64,000 nucleotides of DNA. It comes from Cruorifilaria tuberocauda. Its lineage: Eukaryota > Nematoda > Chromadorea > Rhabditida > Onchocercidae. Both the position numbers and the translations under genes were made by a program. The stretch lies in the NCBI GenBank assembly GCA_013365365.1, contig JABVXU010000052.1, forward strand, positions 174,852-238,851. Reading direction: 5' to 3'. This document shows positions 13,728 through 25,830 of this stretch, in pieces. Under the pieces are notes generated by a model that saw only the letters and a list, made by a program, of their open reading frames with translations, ran no database searches and was not told the DNA's origin. The first letter of the stretch is position 1, and the number at the start of each line of letters is the position of its first letter.

Positions 13728-15113
13728 ATGTGCAGTTTGCCATTGTTAAATCCAACGGACGTGTTGATTATATATGGTGGCGTTTGTTGTTTATCGTACG
13801 TAGCAACAGACGGCTTTTATCGTGAAGCGCCATTTGTGAACATCATGCCAACGCTTTCATTGGCTATACTTACTTTGACATTACGCATGAAAATGACAAT
13901 CAAACTATTTACGTTTTTAACATTTTTGGTTCTTGGTAAGTACGACTTGCTGATAAAAATTAATTTGAATTTATGTAAGAAAGCTAAATTTTGAATGAAA
14001 TTAAATTAAATGTGATAAGGTATTTATATATTAAGAAATAAAATAAATGAATCTAAAAAGAATAACAAATTGAGACAGATAGATAAAGATCCATTTAAAT
14101 GTGATCAAAAAAAGCAAACGTTCCATGCACTTCATTTTGCATTATCGAATTACGTTTTCTCACGAGCTCATGCATCCAATTTCCTTAATTTTAAATAATC
14201 GATATTATATGAATGATTTTCTTATAGCTCTCGCCGTATACTTACACTCATCACAATGGCATAAAAGTTTACAAACCGTTTGTGGTCTTTTTACTATCGC
14301 CCATATTTTATATATATTATCATTTACTTCATCTATCCGACGATTATGGTTTGGATGTGTGATGGTAATAACAATTTATCTTGGCTCTTTCCTCTATTTC
14401 TGCTTTGTGGATTTATTTTGGTCCATACCAACCCTTGTCCTCAATCTTTCTCTTCATTTAATTACGCTTGCAATTTCTTTCATTGGCGCTGCATCAATTT
14501 GGTATTATGGATCTGAACGAGGAGATAAGCAAGAAGTTTGCCTTTTCAAGCAATTCTTAGACTTTTTCTTTTTTTGAAAGAGTAGAATATGAAATTTGAA
14601 ATGTAAAAACTTCCTTCGCATCATATAAATGCTTTTAACCATCTTTTGAATAACTTAACTTATTTCTTTATCTTCTTCATATGGTTTTTAACATTTAATT
14701 AATTTAAAAAATTGGCCCCTCGTACATTTATAATTTTTATAATGTCCTAACGAAAAAAAGTAGTTTGGAACCAAAGTCAATGTATCGCAATAATTTTTGT
14801 GAATTTCAAAAGATAGCTAACAGCAATTATATTACTTAAAATAAAAACTTTTAATTCCATTAGATTAAATCAAATTATTAATTTAACGTTCCTTCTCTTT
14901 AAATCATTTAATTTTCTAATGCTTTTTTCAGTTATCTCTTTTTTTCAGGGTGCTTTACTAAGATTGTTCGGTTTGCTATCCTTTATGATTTGTTCTAGCT
15001 TGCTAATATTGAACCGATTTGGAATTCGTATTGATGAATTCAATTGCATAAGTACCGCATTGTTTTTAATTGGTCAACCATTACTGTTTGTTGCAAATCA
15101 TCAAGCATTCTAA
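13728..15113 (+). CDS. TMEM86/YhhN-like multi-pass membrane protein (lysoplasmalogenase family)
   Basis: Three exons, 13728-13935, 14228-14535 and 14949-15113, join in phase to give 226 aa, the usual TMEM86 length. Nearly all of it is hydrophobic, with about eight possible membrane spans. Family resemblance is clearest at GLFTIAHILYILSF (compare the conserved H-x-x-Y segment of TMEM86) and at GALLRLFGLLSFMIC...LNRFG followed by STALFLIGQPLLFVA near the C-terminus. Family members hydrolyse the vinyl-ether bond of lysoplasmalogens in the ER membrane. The conserved acidic positions of the family (GD in the third span, SD in GALxFxxSD) do not appear here, so activity is uncertain. An acceptor-like TATAG just before the ATG (13721-13725) could be a trans-splice site. 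Confidence 0.65.
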
Positions 15114-15681
15114 ATTCATTTTATAATATTGTTCCTGTGATATCACATTGTATTTTTAACGTTCAGAAGATTTAATTTGAATGAAAATTGCAGCAATTTG
15201 AAATGGCTTCAGCAAAAAAAATCTCTCCGCAAAAGTATGATACCACTAAAATATCCATGAATATTTTCAGAAATTAAAATTACACATGTAATCAAGCTAA
15301 ATTCGCTTCCTATAAATGTATAAATCTATAAATATAAGCATGCAAAGAATTTGATCAGAAATTAAATGAATTAGCGATATCTCCAAGCATTTCCAATGTC
15401 CAATCAATCTTCTGTATAAGCAATCAGCGTATAGACATTGTTGGAGAAAAGAGAAGTTACCGATGGTTCGGGATATTTCGAAAAATGTTTTTCAAACTTT
15501 TTAAACTGCTATGACTTTGTATATTTGATGGATCTCAGCAATATGAAAACTTTCAAAAATTTCAGAATTTATACCAAAATTTAATGGCATGTAAATTCTG
15601 TTAGTCATTTATTCCATCTAAGAAATATAAGATTTAAATTTACTTTTACTTTTCTATTTTATATTATTTGGTTGTGTTTCC
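15114..15681. other. Intergenic gap, same-strand genes
   Basis: About 570 bp of AT-rich spacer between the TMEM86-like stop and the next start on the same strand. No feature seen. Confidence 0.6.
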
Positions 15682-17426
15682 ATGGCTGTGCCAACTTTAC
15701 AGAGCCAAACAAAAAAGTCCCCGAGTCAATTACAACAGTACGGTCCAATGATAGAAGCGAATGTCATCAATATCAAAGCTATATCGACGGATAACGATAA
15801 AGCGGAACTAGGCAGATCAACTATGCCTACCCCACTTCCGTCTACGTCTTTTCAAGTAACACCTGGGGTTCCATTTACGGTAGTATCAAATGATACGCCT
15901 TCTTTTCGGGAGGTAATTATATATTATATACGCTTTTGAGCTAGCATTACATATACACTTATCGATATTCCTCATGCAGTTTTTTGAAAGTATTGCACGA
16001 ATTTCTGCAGAAATGTATTAATTATGAGAAATCAATGCCTTGAGGAGTTTTCAGACTACTTTACTCAGTACCGCGAAACTGGCGACACGAAGGAGAAGAA
16101 AACAGAAAGGTGGCGGAAATGGCCTAATGATGATTGCTATTATACATGTAATTATTTGTTTATATTGATGTTAGAAGTATGGCGCAGTTGTCAATCCTTA
16201 GCATCTTTTCTTTCTTGTTTCTCATTGTTACGAACTGTTCCCGATATTCGTGATGCTGATTGGAAAAGTCAAGAAATGCTATAAATTTTAATAAACTGCA
16301 CTTTTATGGGATTGAATATTTGTATATCATTATAGCTTTTTCTTGCATGTGGCCTAATAGACTTAGGTATGTTTCTTATCATTCGATTCGATCATTATGG
16401 TCATATATGGCCTGATAGCTATGCAAAATTATCTATTTCCGAATATCGACTTTATCGTAATCAGGTAAATAAATGTTTTTTCCAGGAATATTTTTAAAAA
16501 TCTTAAAAATTTAATAGACGAAAATATTTTCTGGGTATTTAAGGAAGGAAAAGGAAAATTAATAAATTTTTTCACTTTCAAATGGAAGTTTTTGATGGAA
16601 CAATAATTTCAGATGCTTTCCATCCGTCTGCTCTATTCACCTGTAACGATAACCATTGGTTTGATGATTTTTTTCCCGAAAATTATCTATTTGTTAATTG
16701 TTTTTTATTCCAAAGTGTCATTTTATCGATCAATGATCGTCGATGGTGGTATTTCTTTTCTCGCATTAATTTATGCAAGCATTACAGGTCTTTCTTTAAT
16801 TTTAAAAAAGCTCCAAAAACTAGTTCAAAATATTAAAAGAACAAACTACATGAGTGATTACATTTCGAGATTCAATCTCATCATATCAGAAGTCATTATG
16901 AAGATGTTGATTGAATGACTGAGAACTCTCGATTGATTGAACCCTACGAATGTCCATTTGTCAGTTGATATTACAGGTTCACACGCATATATTATACTGC
17001 ATAGTATTTCAAAGATTGATATCGATGATCGGAGTGATATCCTTTGTTACGCTATCAGGTAGTTACGTCACATATTACAGCATTTTTTTGAAATTCTTGA
17101 GAAGAAAATAAGTATCATTGATTAAATTACCGAATCTCTTAATAATATATGCATTTCAGTAAATTCTTTCAGGTGAAACAATTTAAATTACTATCATTTT
17201 CAGAGGTCCGCGTGAAAAAGCACCACAAGAATTACGTGACCAATGTTTGATAGTTGCATACAAAATGTTTGGCGATCATTTATCATTGCAATCAATAACT
17301 GCAGTATTTGTTATTGTTGTATGCATTGTGAATTTCATCTATCTTTGTCGTGAAATGGATTCAAATGCAATGCAAATGCAGAAGAAAACTCAAGTTGAAT
17401 CAAAAGATCATAAAAAATTATTTTAA
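15682..17426 (+). CDS. Unrecognised multi-pass (about four-span) membrane protein
   Basis: Six exons fit: 15682-15912, 16055-16147, 16336-16464, 16613-16787, 16977-17058 and about 17205-17426, giving roughly 310 aa. The phase of the last junction could not be settled to the base. The N-terminal 77 residues are polar and Ser/Thr/Pro-rich, then comes a basic stretch (TRRRRKQKGGG). Hydrophobic spans follow: GLMMIAIIHLFLACGLIDLG, the region around TIGLMIFFPKIIYLLIVFYS, the segment GGISFLALIYASIT, and a C-terminal span around ITAVFVIVVCIVNFIYLC. The tail is short and charged (KKTQVESKDHKKLF). The basic N-terminus just before span 1 suggests a cytosolic N-terminus. No family was recognised; a nematode tetraspan-like protein is the best description. 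Confidence 0.6.
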
Positions 17427-17762
17427 CTGTTGCCTGATCTAATTTTGCATTTGAATTTGTTCAAAAAACTATTGTAATGAATTTAAAGTTCGATTTGAAT
17501 TGATTTAAAAGAGATGGAAAAGATGACAAACAAAAGATTGTTTCTTCCATGTATACCGACTTTTATCTGAAACGTCATTCACATTATGCACGTTGCTTTA
17601 TTAAATTCATGTATTTTATTGAATTCAATTTATTTCACCAAAAATATAAGCATTAACGAAGTTTGAGATGATGTTGATCATCACAACTGAAAAACCAGTC
17701 GGGATTCTCGGTTGCAAAACGTCTCTCCAGTTTAAAAAAGGAGAGAGAGAGTGGGACCAAAT
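17427..17762. other. Intergenic spacer with trans-splice acceptor
   Basis: About 340 bp between same-strand genes. A good acceptor, GTCTCTCCAG, lies at 17721-17730, 32 bases before the ALG14 start codon. It fits a spliced-leader addition site. Confidence 0.5.
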
Positions 17763-19088
17763 ATGAGAGATTTTCCGGGATGTGTCGGGGGTGATGGAAT
17801 GTTTGTGGAATTTGTTATAGTGTTAATGGTGCCGTTGTTAGTGTTTATTGCGCTTTATGTGCGATATGTCAAACGTCACTCGCGCATAAACAAGAACGTG
17901 ACCAAAAGGAAGCGTTCGTTAACATCAATACGACTGTGCTGTGTAGCTGGATCTGGTATGGTTCGTTCCAAATTATTTGTATACTAAATTTTTCTAATAG
18001 TTGGATATGCGACATTGTGCAGTGGAAATGTTTGATTTTATTGGCATTTTGAATCTAATAAATTTTTTTTATACTTGATATGTTTGTATTCATCTGATTT
18101 TGCAATAGAATTTCAAGCACATTGTGATTTGTTTTTAAGAATTCTGAATTTAAATCTTGGCTATTTTCCAGGTGGACATACTGCTGAATTACTGATTTTG
18201 ATGTCTGCCTTCACACAACAGTTTGGTTATCGTATATATATTGTTTCCGATACTGACAAACTAAGCGAATTAAAGGTAAAATATTTATAAAACGTCTCCG
18301 AACTTAAGTTCTCGTCAAATGACTAGCATTGTTATATAAATTTTATGAAGCTTAACATAAAAAAGAGCTAATTGATTATCAGCAGTATTTAAGATAATCG
18401 AATTTGAGAAATCGCAAGGCCTGGGAAATTTTCAAATTGAGCGAATAAGCAGAAGTCGAGAAGTAAAACAAAGCTACCTCACATCAATATTCTCAACAAT
18501 TTGGGCATGTATTGAAAGCTTATTTTTGATATGGCGAATAAGGTAGGTATTTTTTTCTGCAAGAAGATGATGTGTTAAGAATCATGAAAGAAATAGATGA
18601 TTGAGAATTATTATCGTTCTAGCGTTAACATCTGGAATTTGTGAATTTGAAATCTGTTGAATTAGACTTTTTCGCAGTTAAATCTGGACTAGGTTGTCAT
18701 TCATTAATTACAAAAATTCTTATTTCCTGGTCCTTAGTTAAAGGTTTATGCTTTGAAATTGTTCTTTAAAATGTGAAAAATATCGAAGATTTTTAAATTT
18801 CAGCCTGATACAGCATTTCTTTCCAGGCCTGATGCAGTGCTCTGCAATGGACCAGGTGTTTGCATACCGGTTTGTTTTGCTGCAGCGTTGTTCGATTTGC
18901 TGCGACTGCGTGATGTAAGCTTATTTTATGTCGAAAGTTTGTGTCGAGTAACAACATTATCATTAACTGGACAGATTTTATATAAATTGCGCATTCCTGA
19001 TATTTTTTTTGTGCATTGGAAAGATCTTCTTCAGCATTATCCACGTGCTGTTTTGGTACCTGCAATTAATAGCAATAATAAGCTATGA
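17763..19088 (+). CDS. alg14: ALG14, membrane anchor subunit of UDP-GlcNAc transferase
   Basis: ALG14 recruits ALG13 to the cytosolic face of the ER; together they add the second GlcNAc to dolichol-PP-GlcNAc in N-glycan assembly. Exons 17763-17955, 18172-18275, 18394-18542 and 18827-19088 give 235 aa, the family length. An N-terminal membrane anchor (MFVEFVIVLMVPLLVFIALY) is followed by the basic linker. The Gly-rich loop VAGSGGHTAELL is split by intron 1, exon 3 has ISRSREVKQSY, and exon 4 starts RPDAVLCNGPGVCIPVC and continues to FYVESLCRVTTLSLTG, all hallmark ALG14 motifs. I chose the ATG at 17763 rather than the GTG four codons upstream. It is the third same-strand gene in a row; its spacing to the gene before it (about 340 bp) and its acceptor would allow operon transcription, but this is not shown. 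Confidence 0.95.
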
Positions 19089-19844
19089 ACTCTGGGCATG
19101 CAATATCTTTGTAAATACTTCTGGTAATAATTATCGCTTTATGATGGAATCATTCCTGTGATTTTCATGCTATAGGTTAAAAAACGTGAACTCAATGGTA
19201 AATTTTTTAGGTTTTTCGTTCATGTTTTTAGCGTAATCGAAAATTTTATTTATTTTCGTATATTTTGGCTGAGTAAAGCAAGATGAGAACTCTCATAAGT
19301 GATTTTTTCTAAATGTGTATTTCTTTTCATTTTGATAATTGTTTAGTAAAGCTGTCGACATCAGTATTGTCTTAATTGTTAATGCTTATATAAGATCAGT
19401 AGTAGAACATGTGAAGATTTCCAAAAGATAAAATGTCGATCTCCATAAATAAATCATATTTTTGTACTATCGCATAATGATTTCGTTTTTTTTGGGGTCG
19501 CATTTTCATGTACATTTTTGATCATTCAAAAAAAATGCATTTATTAAAAAACATTCTGGAAGATAAATAATCGCTTTTTATTGCAAAGAAAAGTAGATTT
19601 TGAGACAAATGCTTGGAGAATTAATTTAGAATCCAGTAAAAATTAGTTACAATTATTGTTGATTCATACGAAGGTTGGTCATTATCCGGATCACAATAGG
19701 ATCTTTTTAGATTTCTTTTCTTAGAGCTTTGCATTTCACCAGCATTCAATAATTTATTCGTAATTTAAAACTCATAAAATGAAGTGTATATTATAAAACA
19801 TTCAAATCATTTCGATTGTTAGCTAAAAAAGATATTTCATTGAT
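19089..19844. other. Intergenic, convergent gene ends
   Basis: AT-rich 3' flank of ALG14 and of the convergent secreted-peptide gene. Nothing recognisable. Confidence 0.6.
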
Positions 19845-20063
19845 TCAGATTGTACCAAATGTTTTGGTTGGATTACGAATATTTTGACGAACAATGGGAG
19901 GTATGTTATCCAATTCGTCAGCTATGTTATCTAAATAGAAACTTTCTGATACGGCGTGCAGATCGCTTCGATTCTTAGAGCCGTGCTCCCAAGACGGCTT
20001 GCAGTAATTTGATGATATACACAGGAATGCTACTATAAACAGTAAGAGTAGTGACGCCTTCAT
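19845..20063 (-). CDS. Small secreted peptide (72 aa), function unknown
   Basis: Single-exon ATG-to-stop frame of 72 codons. Residues 1-21 form a clear signal peptide: MK then a hydrophobic core ASLLLLFIVAFLCISS, with likely cleavage near NYC-KP. The mature part is about 50 residues, hydrophilic, has no cysteine after the cleavage region and one possible N-glycosylation site (NRS). No dibasic processing sites or amidation glycine mark it as a typical neuropeptide precursor. No family was recognised. It lies alone between ALG14 and the ZNF277 gene, convergent with ALG14. The evidence is the signal peptide plus an intact frame, so it remains a prediction. Confidence 0.5.
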   Translation of the reverse strand: MKASLLLLFIVAFLCISSNYCKPSWEHGSKNRSDLHAVSESFYLDNIADELDNIPPIVRQNIRNPTKTFGTI

Positions 20064-22337
20064 TTGTAATTTGATTTTATCCTTAAATAGGCCAAAATTC
20101 GAATTTGAATTGCAATTATACGATGTTGAAGAAAACAGTGATCATTCTGCGACGTCAATCTAATTTCGCCTGGAATGGATTTGGTGTGAAATATAGCTTC
20201 ATGAAGATTTAAATTTCAAGAGAAATTGGTCTATATGATCGATCATTCTGTATCAGTAACTAATAGTGCACTAATGCTGGGTAATATATGCGAATTTGAA
20301 AGCATGCGGATATCATGACAAACATTTACAGTTTAGCAATCATACAGATAAAAAAGATTCTTAATGCAGTTGTGATACAGAATGATTATATGGGATCATG
20401 CTGGATATTTACAAATTAGGAACTATTGTTCCATTCCATTACATCATTATTGTCGAATATGAAAAGCGGAAAAAAGGAAAGTTTTTCATATTCTATTATC
20501 TTTCTTTATTTGCCACATTTTCTTCATCCTAAAAATAAAGTTAGTATTAGAGAAGTGCAAATTTCTACTATTAAAAAAAAGTACAGAGAAAAATCAAGAA
20601 ACCTTGATATGTGGTGGCGGAAATTAACCGGAAACTGATATAATGTTGAAGTTACGTCTTTGATGATAAGTGTAAAATGGGGAAAGGAAAAGGAAGAATG
20701 TAAAAGCACACAAATAATTTAATTGAAATAAAGCGTAAATGAAATTTTAGCTTACTATGTTTCATAAAATTTATTCGAGGCTTTATTTCCGTCTATGCTT
20801 AATAATATGAAATATTTATAGATCATATAATTATGTGACAGAGGAAAACTGGTCCAGGGACCGGTTTTTACTTCCTAATTCTTTTCATACTGTTTTCTCG
20901 CAATTTGCATGTTTAGCAGTTAACCGTTGTGTTTGCGTGCGTGTATGTGTGTATGTTTGTCCGTGTAATAATCTTTATTTCTCATTGCGCCACACAACCT
21001 TCTGATCTTTGAAGTTACCGATTCAACGATAATTCTTGCTACTCGTTGAAAATAAAACTCTTCTAATTGGAAATATGCATTACTTTTCTATGCTAATTGG
21101 ACATCGGAACAACTAAGTCTCCATCACCCTCATAATTGCTACAACGATCCAATTGATTAAGATATTTGTGTCGAAAAAATAACCTGATAGGTGATATGAT
21201 ACCTCAGCGATGCCTTATAACTTACGCACTTTCATTTTTATCCTATATTCATACTCTAAAACAAGGACTGCATGTCAACTGATTATCCCATCCGATGAAC
21301 TTTATAAATGCAGAGCACCATTTTTGCAACACTTTCCCGTACCTTATACAATACCATGTAATATTTTTACAACACTTTCCCGGGACTTCATACAAACATG
21401 CAAAACCCAATCAATATTCATCCCTCTACACCATCTCTGTAACAATTCTCAATATAGTTCCTGAGAAAAAAGTTTTAATATTTATTTACATATGATAAAA
21501 AAGTCATTAGAACGACATATATAACGAGAAACCAGTAGTTCTAAATAAACCGAATTGAAAGTACGACCATGTTAATGGAAATATGACGTCGTAAGATAGA
21601 ATATAACTCATAGAACAATAACGAAGTTAATAATAAGACTAAAAAAGAGACCTGCATTTAAAAACATTGAAAAAATAAAAATTAAAACATAAAGGCTTTT
21701 TCAGTTTCAAGGACGAAGGTAAAACGAAAAGCAAGGAAAGAGTTAATAAGCGGCGATTATTATCCAACACGACTTCGCCTTATTATGTCCCATATCCCTC
21801 TTAATACAGTTCCATATAACAAAATATCCGCCTTTCGGTAAATCATCGTAGCAATAGCCGAGGTTATCTTTCACTTCGCTCCGTCAAAGACCTTTAAAGT
21901 CTTATTTTTTTATGTCAAGTAATATAGTGAACTTCAAAATCTACGACTGACAGCATCAAAAAACATAGTTTGATTGTATAAAACCTGAACATCCAAAGCA
22001 ACAGTGGAGATCGCATCCACGAAAAGAGAAAATGAACTTATTACTAGTAATATCATAACACATACTTTTCCCACTATCCGTCCCGTACTACAATTGATAC
22101 CGGTATCAATCACATGAGAATTTTAAATATGTGACAAACAACTTCGACATCAAGCATAAAATTGTAAAATAATCATTAATTTGGTAACTTTACATAGATA
22201 GTAAACTACATGAAAATGAGCAAATTGAATTAATGGCGAAAGCAGCCATCCTATAAGCATAAAAATGGAGCACATCGTCTTTTGTATCCAACGTTCGTTC
22301 TTTTAAGTTATTTTAGATTTGAAATGCTTAATTTAAT
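20064..22337. other. Gene-free stretch with minor repeats
   Basis: No convincing coding frame. It holds a small foldback (20242-20386), a GT-rich run near 20928-20967, and two copies of TTTTNCAACACTTTCCCG near 21320 and 21364. Confidence 0.5.
20242..20386. repeat. Small foldback with 14-bp inverted ends
   Basis: ATCATTCTGTATCA at 20242-20255 is exactly repeated inverted at 20373-20386, with similarity continuing outward (TATATGATC / GATCCCATATA). About 145 bp overall, the size of a short MITE remnant. No clear target-site duplication. Confidence 0.4.
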
Positions 22338-25300
22338 TTATCTTAGCGACTCATATAAGTTCAAATCTTTGAGCGCACCATCATGCAGTTCCGGAAGATC
22401 TTCAGCAATCACCTGAAAAATGATCCAGTAAGATAAAAAATTGAGAAGAAACTTATAAAGAAAATCATGGTTCCCCTGAATCAAAGTTCGTCAAAAGTTT
22501 TACCGAATGAACAGATATCATCATATTGTATTTATTAATTTCACTAGTAACATGCGCAACATTATAAAGAATTCCGTATCAAATATATCGGTAATAAAAC
22601 TAAAATTTTAAAGCACATTTAGGAAGCGTGTGCGAAAAATTTTGCTAGAAGGTTAAGTAAATTTTTATGTAATTAAACTGTTTGATATCATCAATAATTT
22701 AAAATTTTCCTATAGCATTGGTTCCAATCTATAAGCTGATCAATTCTTGTTCAAATGCAAGAACAAAAGAGCACTGCTAAAAAATTACTATATCAAATGA
22801 TACTTGAATTTCCTCTCCACTAAAATAAAAATACAGTACCACTGCTAAAATACTTACACCTTCCACAGAATTTACTTCGCTTTGCTTCAGAAGGTATTCT
22901 CTAATGCTACTGAACACCGCTGTCGTCTCTTCAACCTGAGCAGAAACTTCTCTTTCATCAATATACGATTCGAGCATCCAAATTAGATGATCGTTACCGA
23001 ATATGGGTACCAGATTCCTAAAAAAAGGTAGGAGAAGTAGTATAGCGATCATTCAAACATTTAGAAACAGAAATTTACTATAGAAAGAAATTACAAGTAA
23101 TTGGGAACACTAAGCCTATTACTGATTTCAATGTTCCAGGTCTCTGCCAAACAGCGAAAAACAGAAACGATACAATGTATTGCCAGGATCATTCTCAAAA
23201 ACAGCGGATTTTGAGGTAGATTCAGAATATTAACAATAAGAAAATGTTTTTCATAAAAATTGCAAAAAAACTAACTCTTCAGTGCACCAAACTGATTTTT
23301 CCGGTAATCCTTTTGAAAGATGATCGTTCTCGAGGTAATGTTGCCTGAGTTTCTGTAAGGAACCAAAGTCACCTTTACCACACACGAAGCATCGTGCATT
23401 GTAATTTTCTTTACGTATGAAATTAATCATTCGCACCCGTTCATAAACATCCAGTTTCTCCTTTTCGATGATTCTGAGAATATCGAAGGAATGAATATCC
23501 TAAAAAGATATCCTAAAAATTTTCTTCCAGAAAAGCTCTACTTCAAAATTTTTCATGAAACTTTACGACACCGAAGTCTTCTGATTTTTGAGGCTACCCA
23601 AAGTCACAAACTAAAGGAATGGACTTACTTTTATATGTTCAAGTAATGGAGCAGCGCGATCCTCAGTTTCTTCACAAAACAAGCAAACTACACGAGTCTG
23701 CTCCATATCGATATTATCCTCTTGCCATTCCTGCCAGGATTCCCTATTCAGGATAATATCAGTTAATTGTCCTTAATTTATAAAATTTTGAAAAATATCG
23801 GCTAACGAATCTAAATTATTTTCCAATTCCCATAAATATGACAAGAACAGAAAAATCATTACGTTTTAATGGTATCTTCGGGAGATCACAGCATCAAAAA
23901 TGGCAGGAATTTCGGAAAGTTATTAATTAAAATAGATTGAAAGATTGAAGAGGCTTAATTTCGGCCGAATTTCAGAGGGCAAAAACATAAGGGAGTGTTA
24001 GAAAACTAAACAATGATGAAAAAGACTTACTCTTCCTCTTCCTCGTCGGAATCTACAAACGTTGGCATAGTATCTTCGAAGTCTTCTTTTAATACATCTA
24101 ACCAACGCTTTCCCAGCTCCTAAAAAAGGAGTTCTGAGTATTCCAGGTAAGAAGCAGATTTAGTCCATACATATATTAGTCAAATATCACATAAAACTTG
24201 ATTTTGCGGTCTCAATATTTCGGAAAAAATTCTATGATCTGTTAATATATAGCAGAACACCTTAGAGACACAAGATTTCGTAACAGTTCTCACAAGAGAT
24301 TGATATTAAACTGCTACACTGAAGAACAGTCATAAAACCTTTCTGAATTGGAAAACATCCGGTATGAGAGAAAATACTTACCAAGTAATTGATAATATAG
24401 AATTTATCATAGTAATTATTCTTGGGATTCACTTCCTTATGACTTCGTTTGCGCATATGATCCATTAAAGTGTTACGGTCACTGAACCTTTTTTCACAAT
24501 AAATACATTCATTGCTGCAAATAAATTGAAAGATTTAGATGAAAACTGGTACAGGTACAATGAAAAAAAAAAATCAGTAACGAAATAAAAAATCTGTTAA
24601 TACCACAAACAGCAAACAGCAACATATCTCCCACAGCATTATTCTGCATCGTTAAAAATTTTTTTAACTAGCAGTGCGTCATGAATACCAATTTAATTTT
24701 AGAAATGATAACCTGAGAAGTTTCGACTTCAGACATTCAATATATTCAGTGACAAAGACTGCAATGATATGCAATATTAATTATAACGACATTAGACAAT
24801 TTAAATCAAATCATTGCTGAGAAAATCGAGGAGGATAAATTTAATAAATTTATAATTTACACAAATAACTGTTACATATTTCGAACAAAAGTACCTAAGT
24901 TGTCAGGTGAGCCAAGATTCAAATGATGGATCATGTAGAGGTGATGGATTATTTTCGATCGATTACCGCGTGCCGTATATCGACAAAAAATGCACTGCTG
25001 TATGAAATTTGTGTCCTCTCGTTCGCGTTGTTGACATGCCAACGCCTAAAATTTCGGAACTTGAAGTAAAAGAAGTGAAAACGTTTTATTTTTGCATCTT
25101 AAAAGCTACCTAGTAGGTGTCTAATTACATGATCTTATATATTTGTTCCACAAAGAATTCTCAATATTCTGTAGAAAAACAAATCAGGATAAACAGCAAC
25201 TGTTTTACATATCTTTTAAATATATAAATTTAAATAATATACTTCTTCCAGGCGTCTCATAGCAAGTTTCTGGCGTAACGCATAGTCCTCCGGCAAATTC

Positions 25301-25830
25301 TCCCCCATTTCATAGAAATAATTTGTTTTTCCGTAAAACTCGTCATTTTCTGCAGGAATTCTTTTCGGGAAAATAGTATCAATACTTTCTTTCGCAAAAC
25401 GCTGTCTCCAATATTCCACGTATCTCAATAAATTTAAACAATTTTCGATCGACATTTGAGTACAAATTACAATTGAACATGTAAAACATAAAGTAAATCA
25501 ACTGGAATAAAAAATAATGAATATATTTCAGAAATTTCGAACTATAAATTTGGGAAAATCTGTTCAGACTTCAAAATAAACAATGAACAATCGGTTTATA
25601 GCACACCAACCTTTTCGGATCAACAATCAAATCGATTTCAATAATTACAATGTGATGCTCATCCAATAAATGTCTGCAAAATATTTCGCTAACGCCATGT
25701 ATGAAATAGAATGTTCTTTAAATCTTTCATTGCTGAAAAGTCAACACAGGAGAAAAAATGCAACAACTAACTCCGAAAATTGTGTGATATGCTCCGGAAG
25801 ATCGAAAAATTGCAAACAACTTAGACACAT
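22338..25830 (-). CDS. ZNF277: ZNF277-type C2H2 zinc-finger protein
   Basis: Orthologue of ZNF277, a conserved C2H2 protein linked in animals to the ribosomal protein RPS2 and to chromatin regulators. Eleven exons (high to low): 25830-25772, 25673-25611, 25423-25243, 25045-24895, 24758-24713, 24514-24382, 24119-24031, 23743-23629, 23499-23276, 23017-22858, 22412-22338; phases agree and give 431 aa. Fingers in order: CLSCLQFFDLPEH...HLLDEHH, CIFCRYTARGNRS...IHH, CIYCEKRFSDRNT...HMRKRSH, CLFCEETED...HIK, CFVCGKGDF...HYLENDH. The family signature after finger 3, VNPKNNYYDKFYIINYLELG, is present almost unchanged, followed by an acidic DSDEEEEE stretch. The ATG used lies just inside an exon whose acceptor ends at TTTTTACAG; a further upstream exon cannot be excluded. 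Confidence 0.92.

Noticed and set aside
18793..19065. 90-codon minus-strand frame
   Set aside because: Antisense to the last ALG14 exon, whose conserved motifs are clear on the plus strand.
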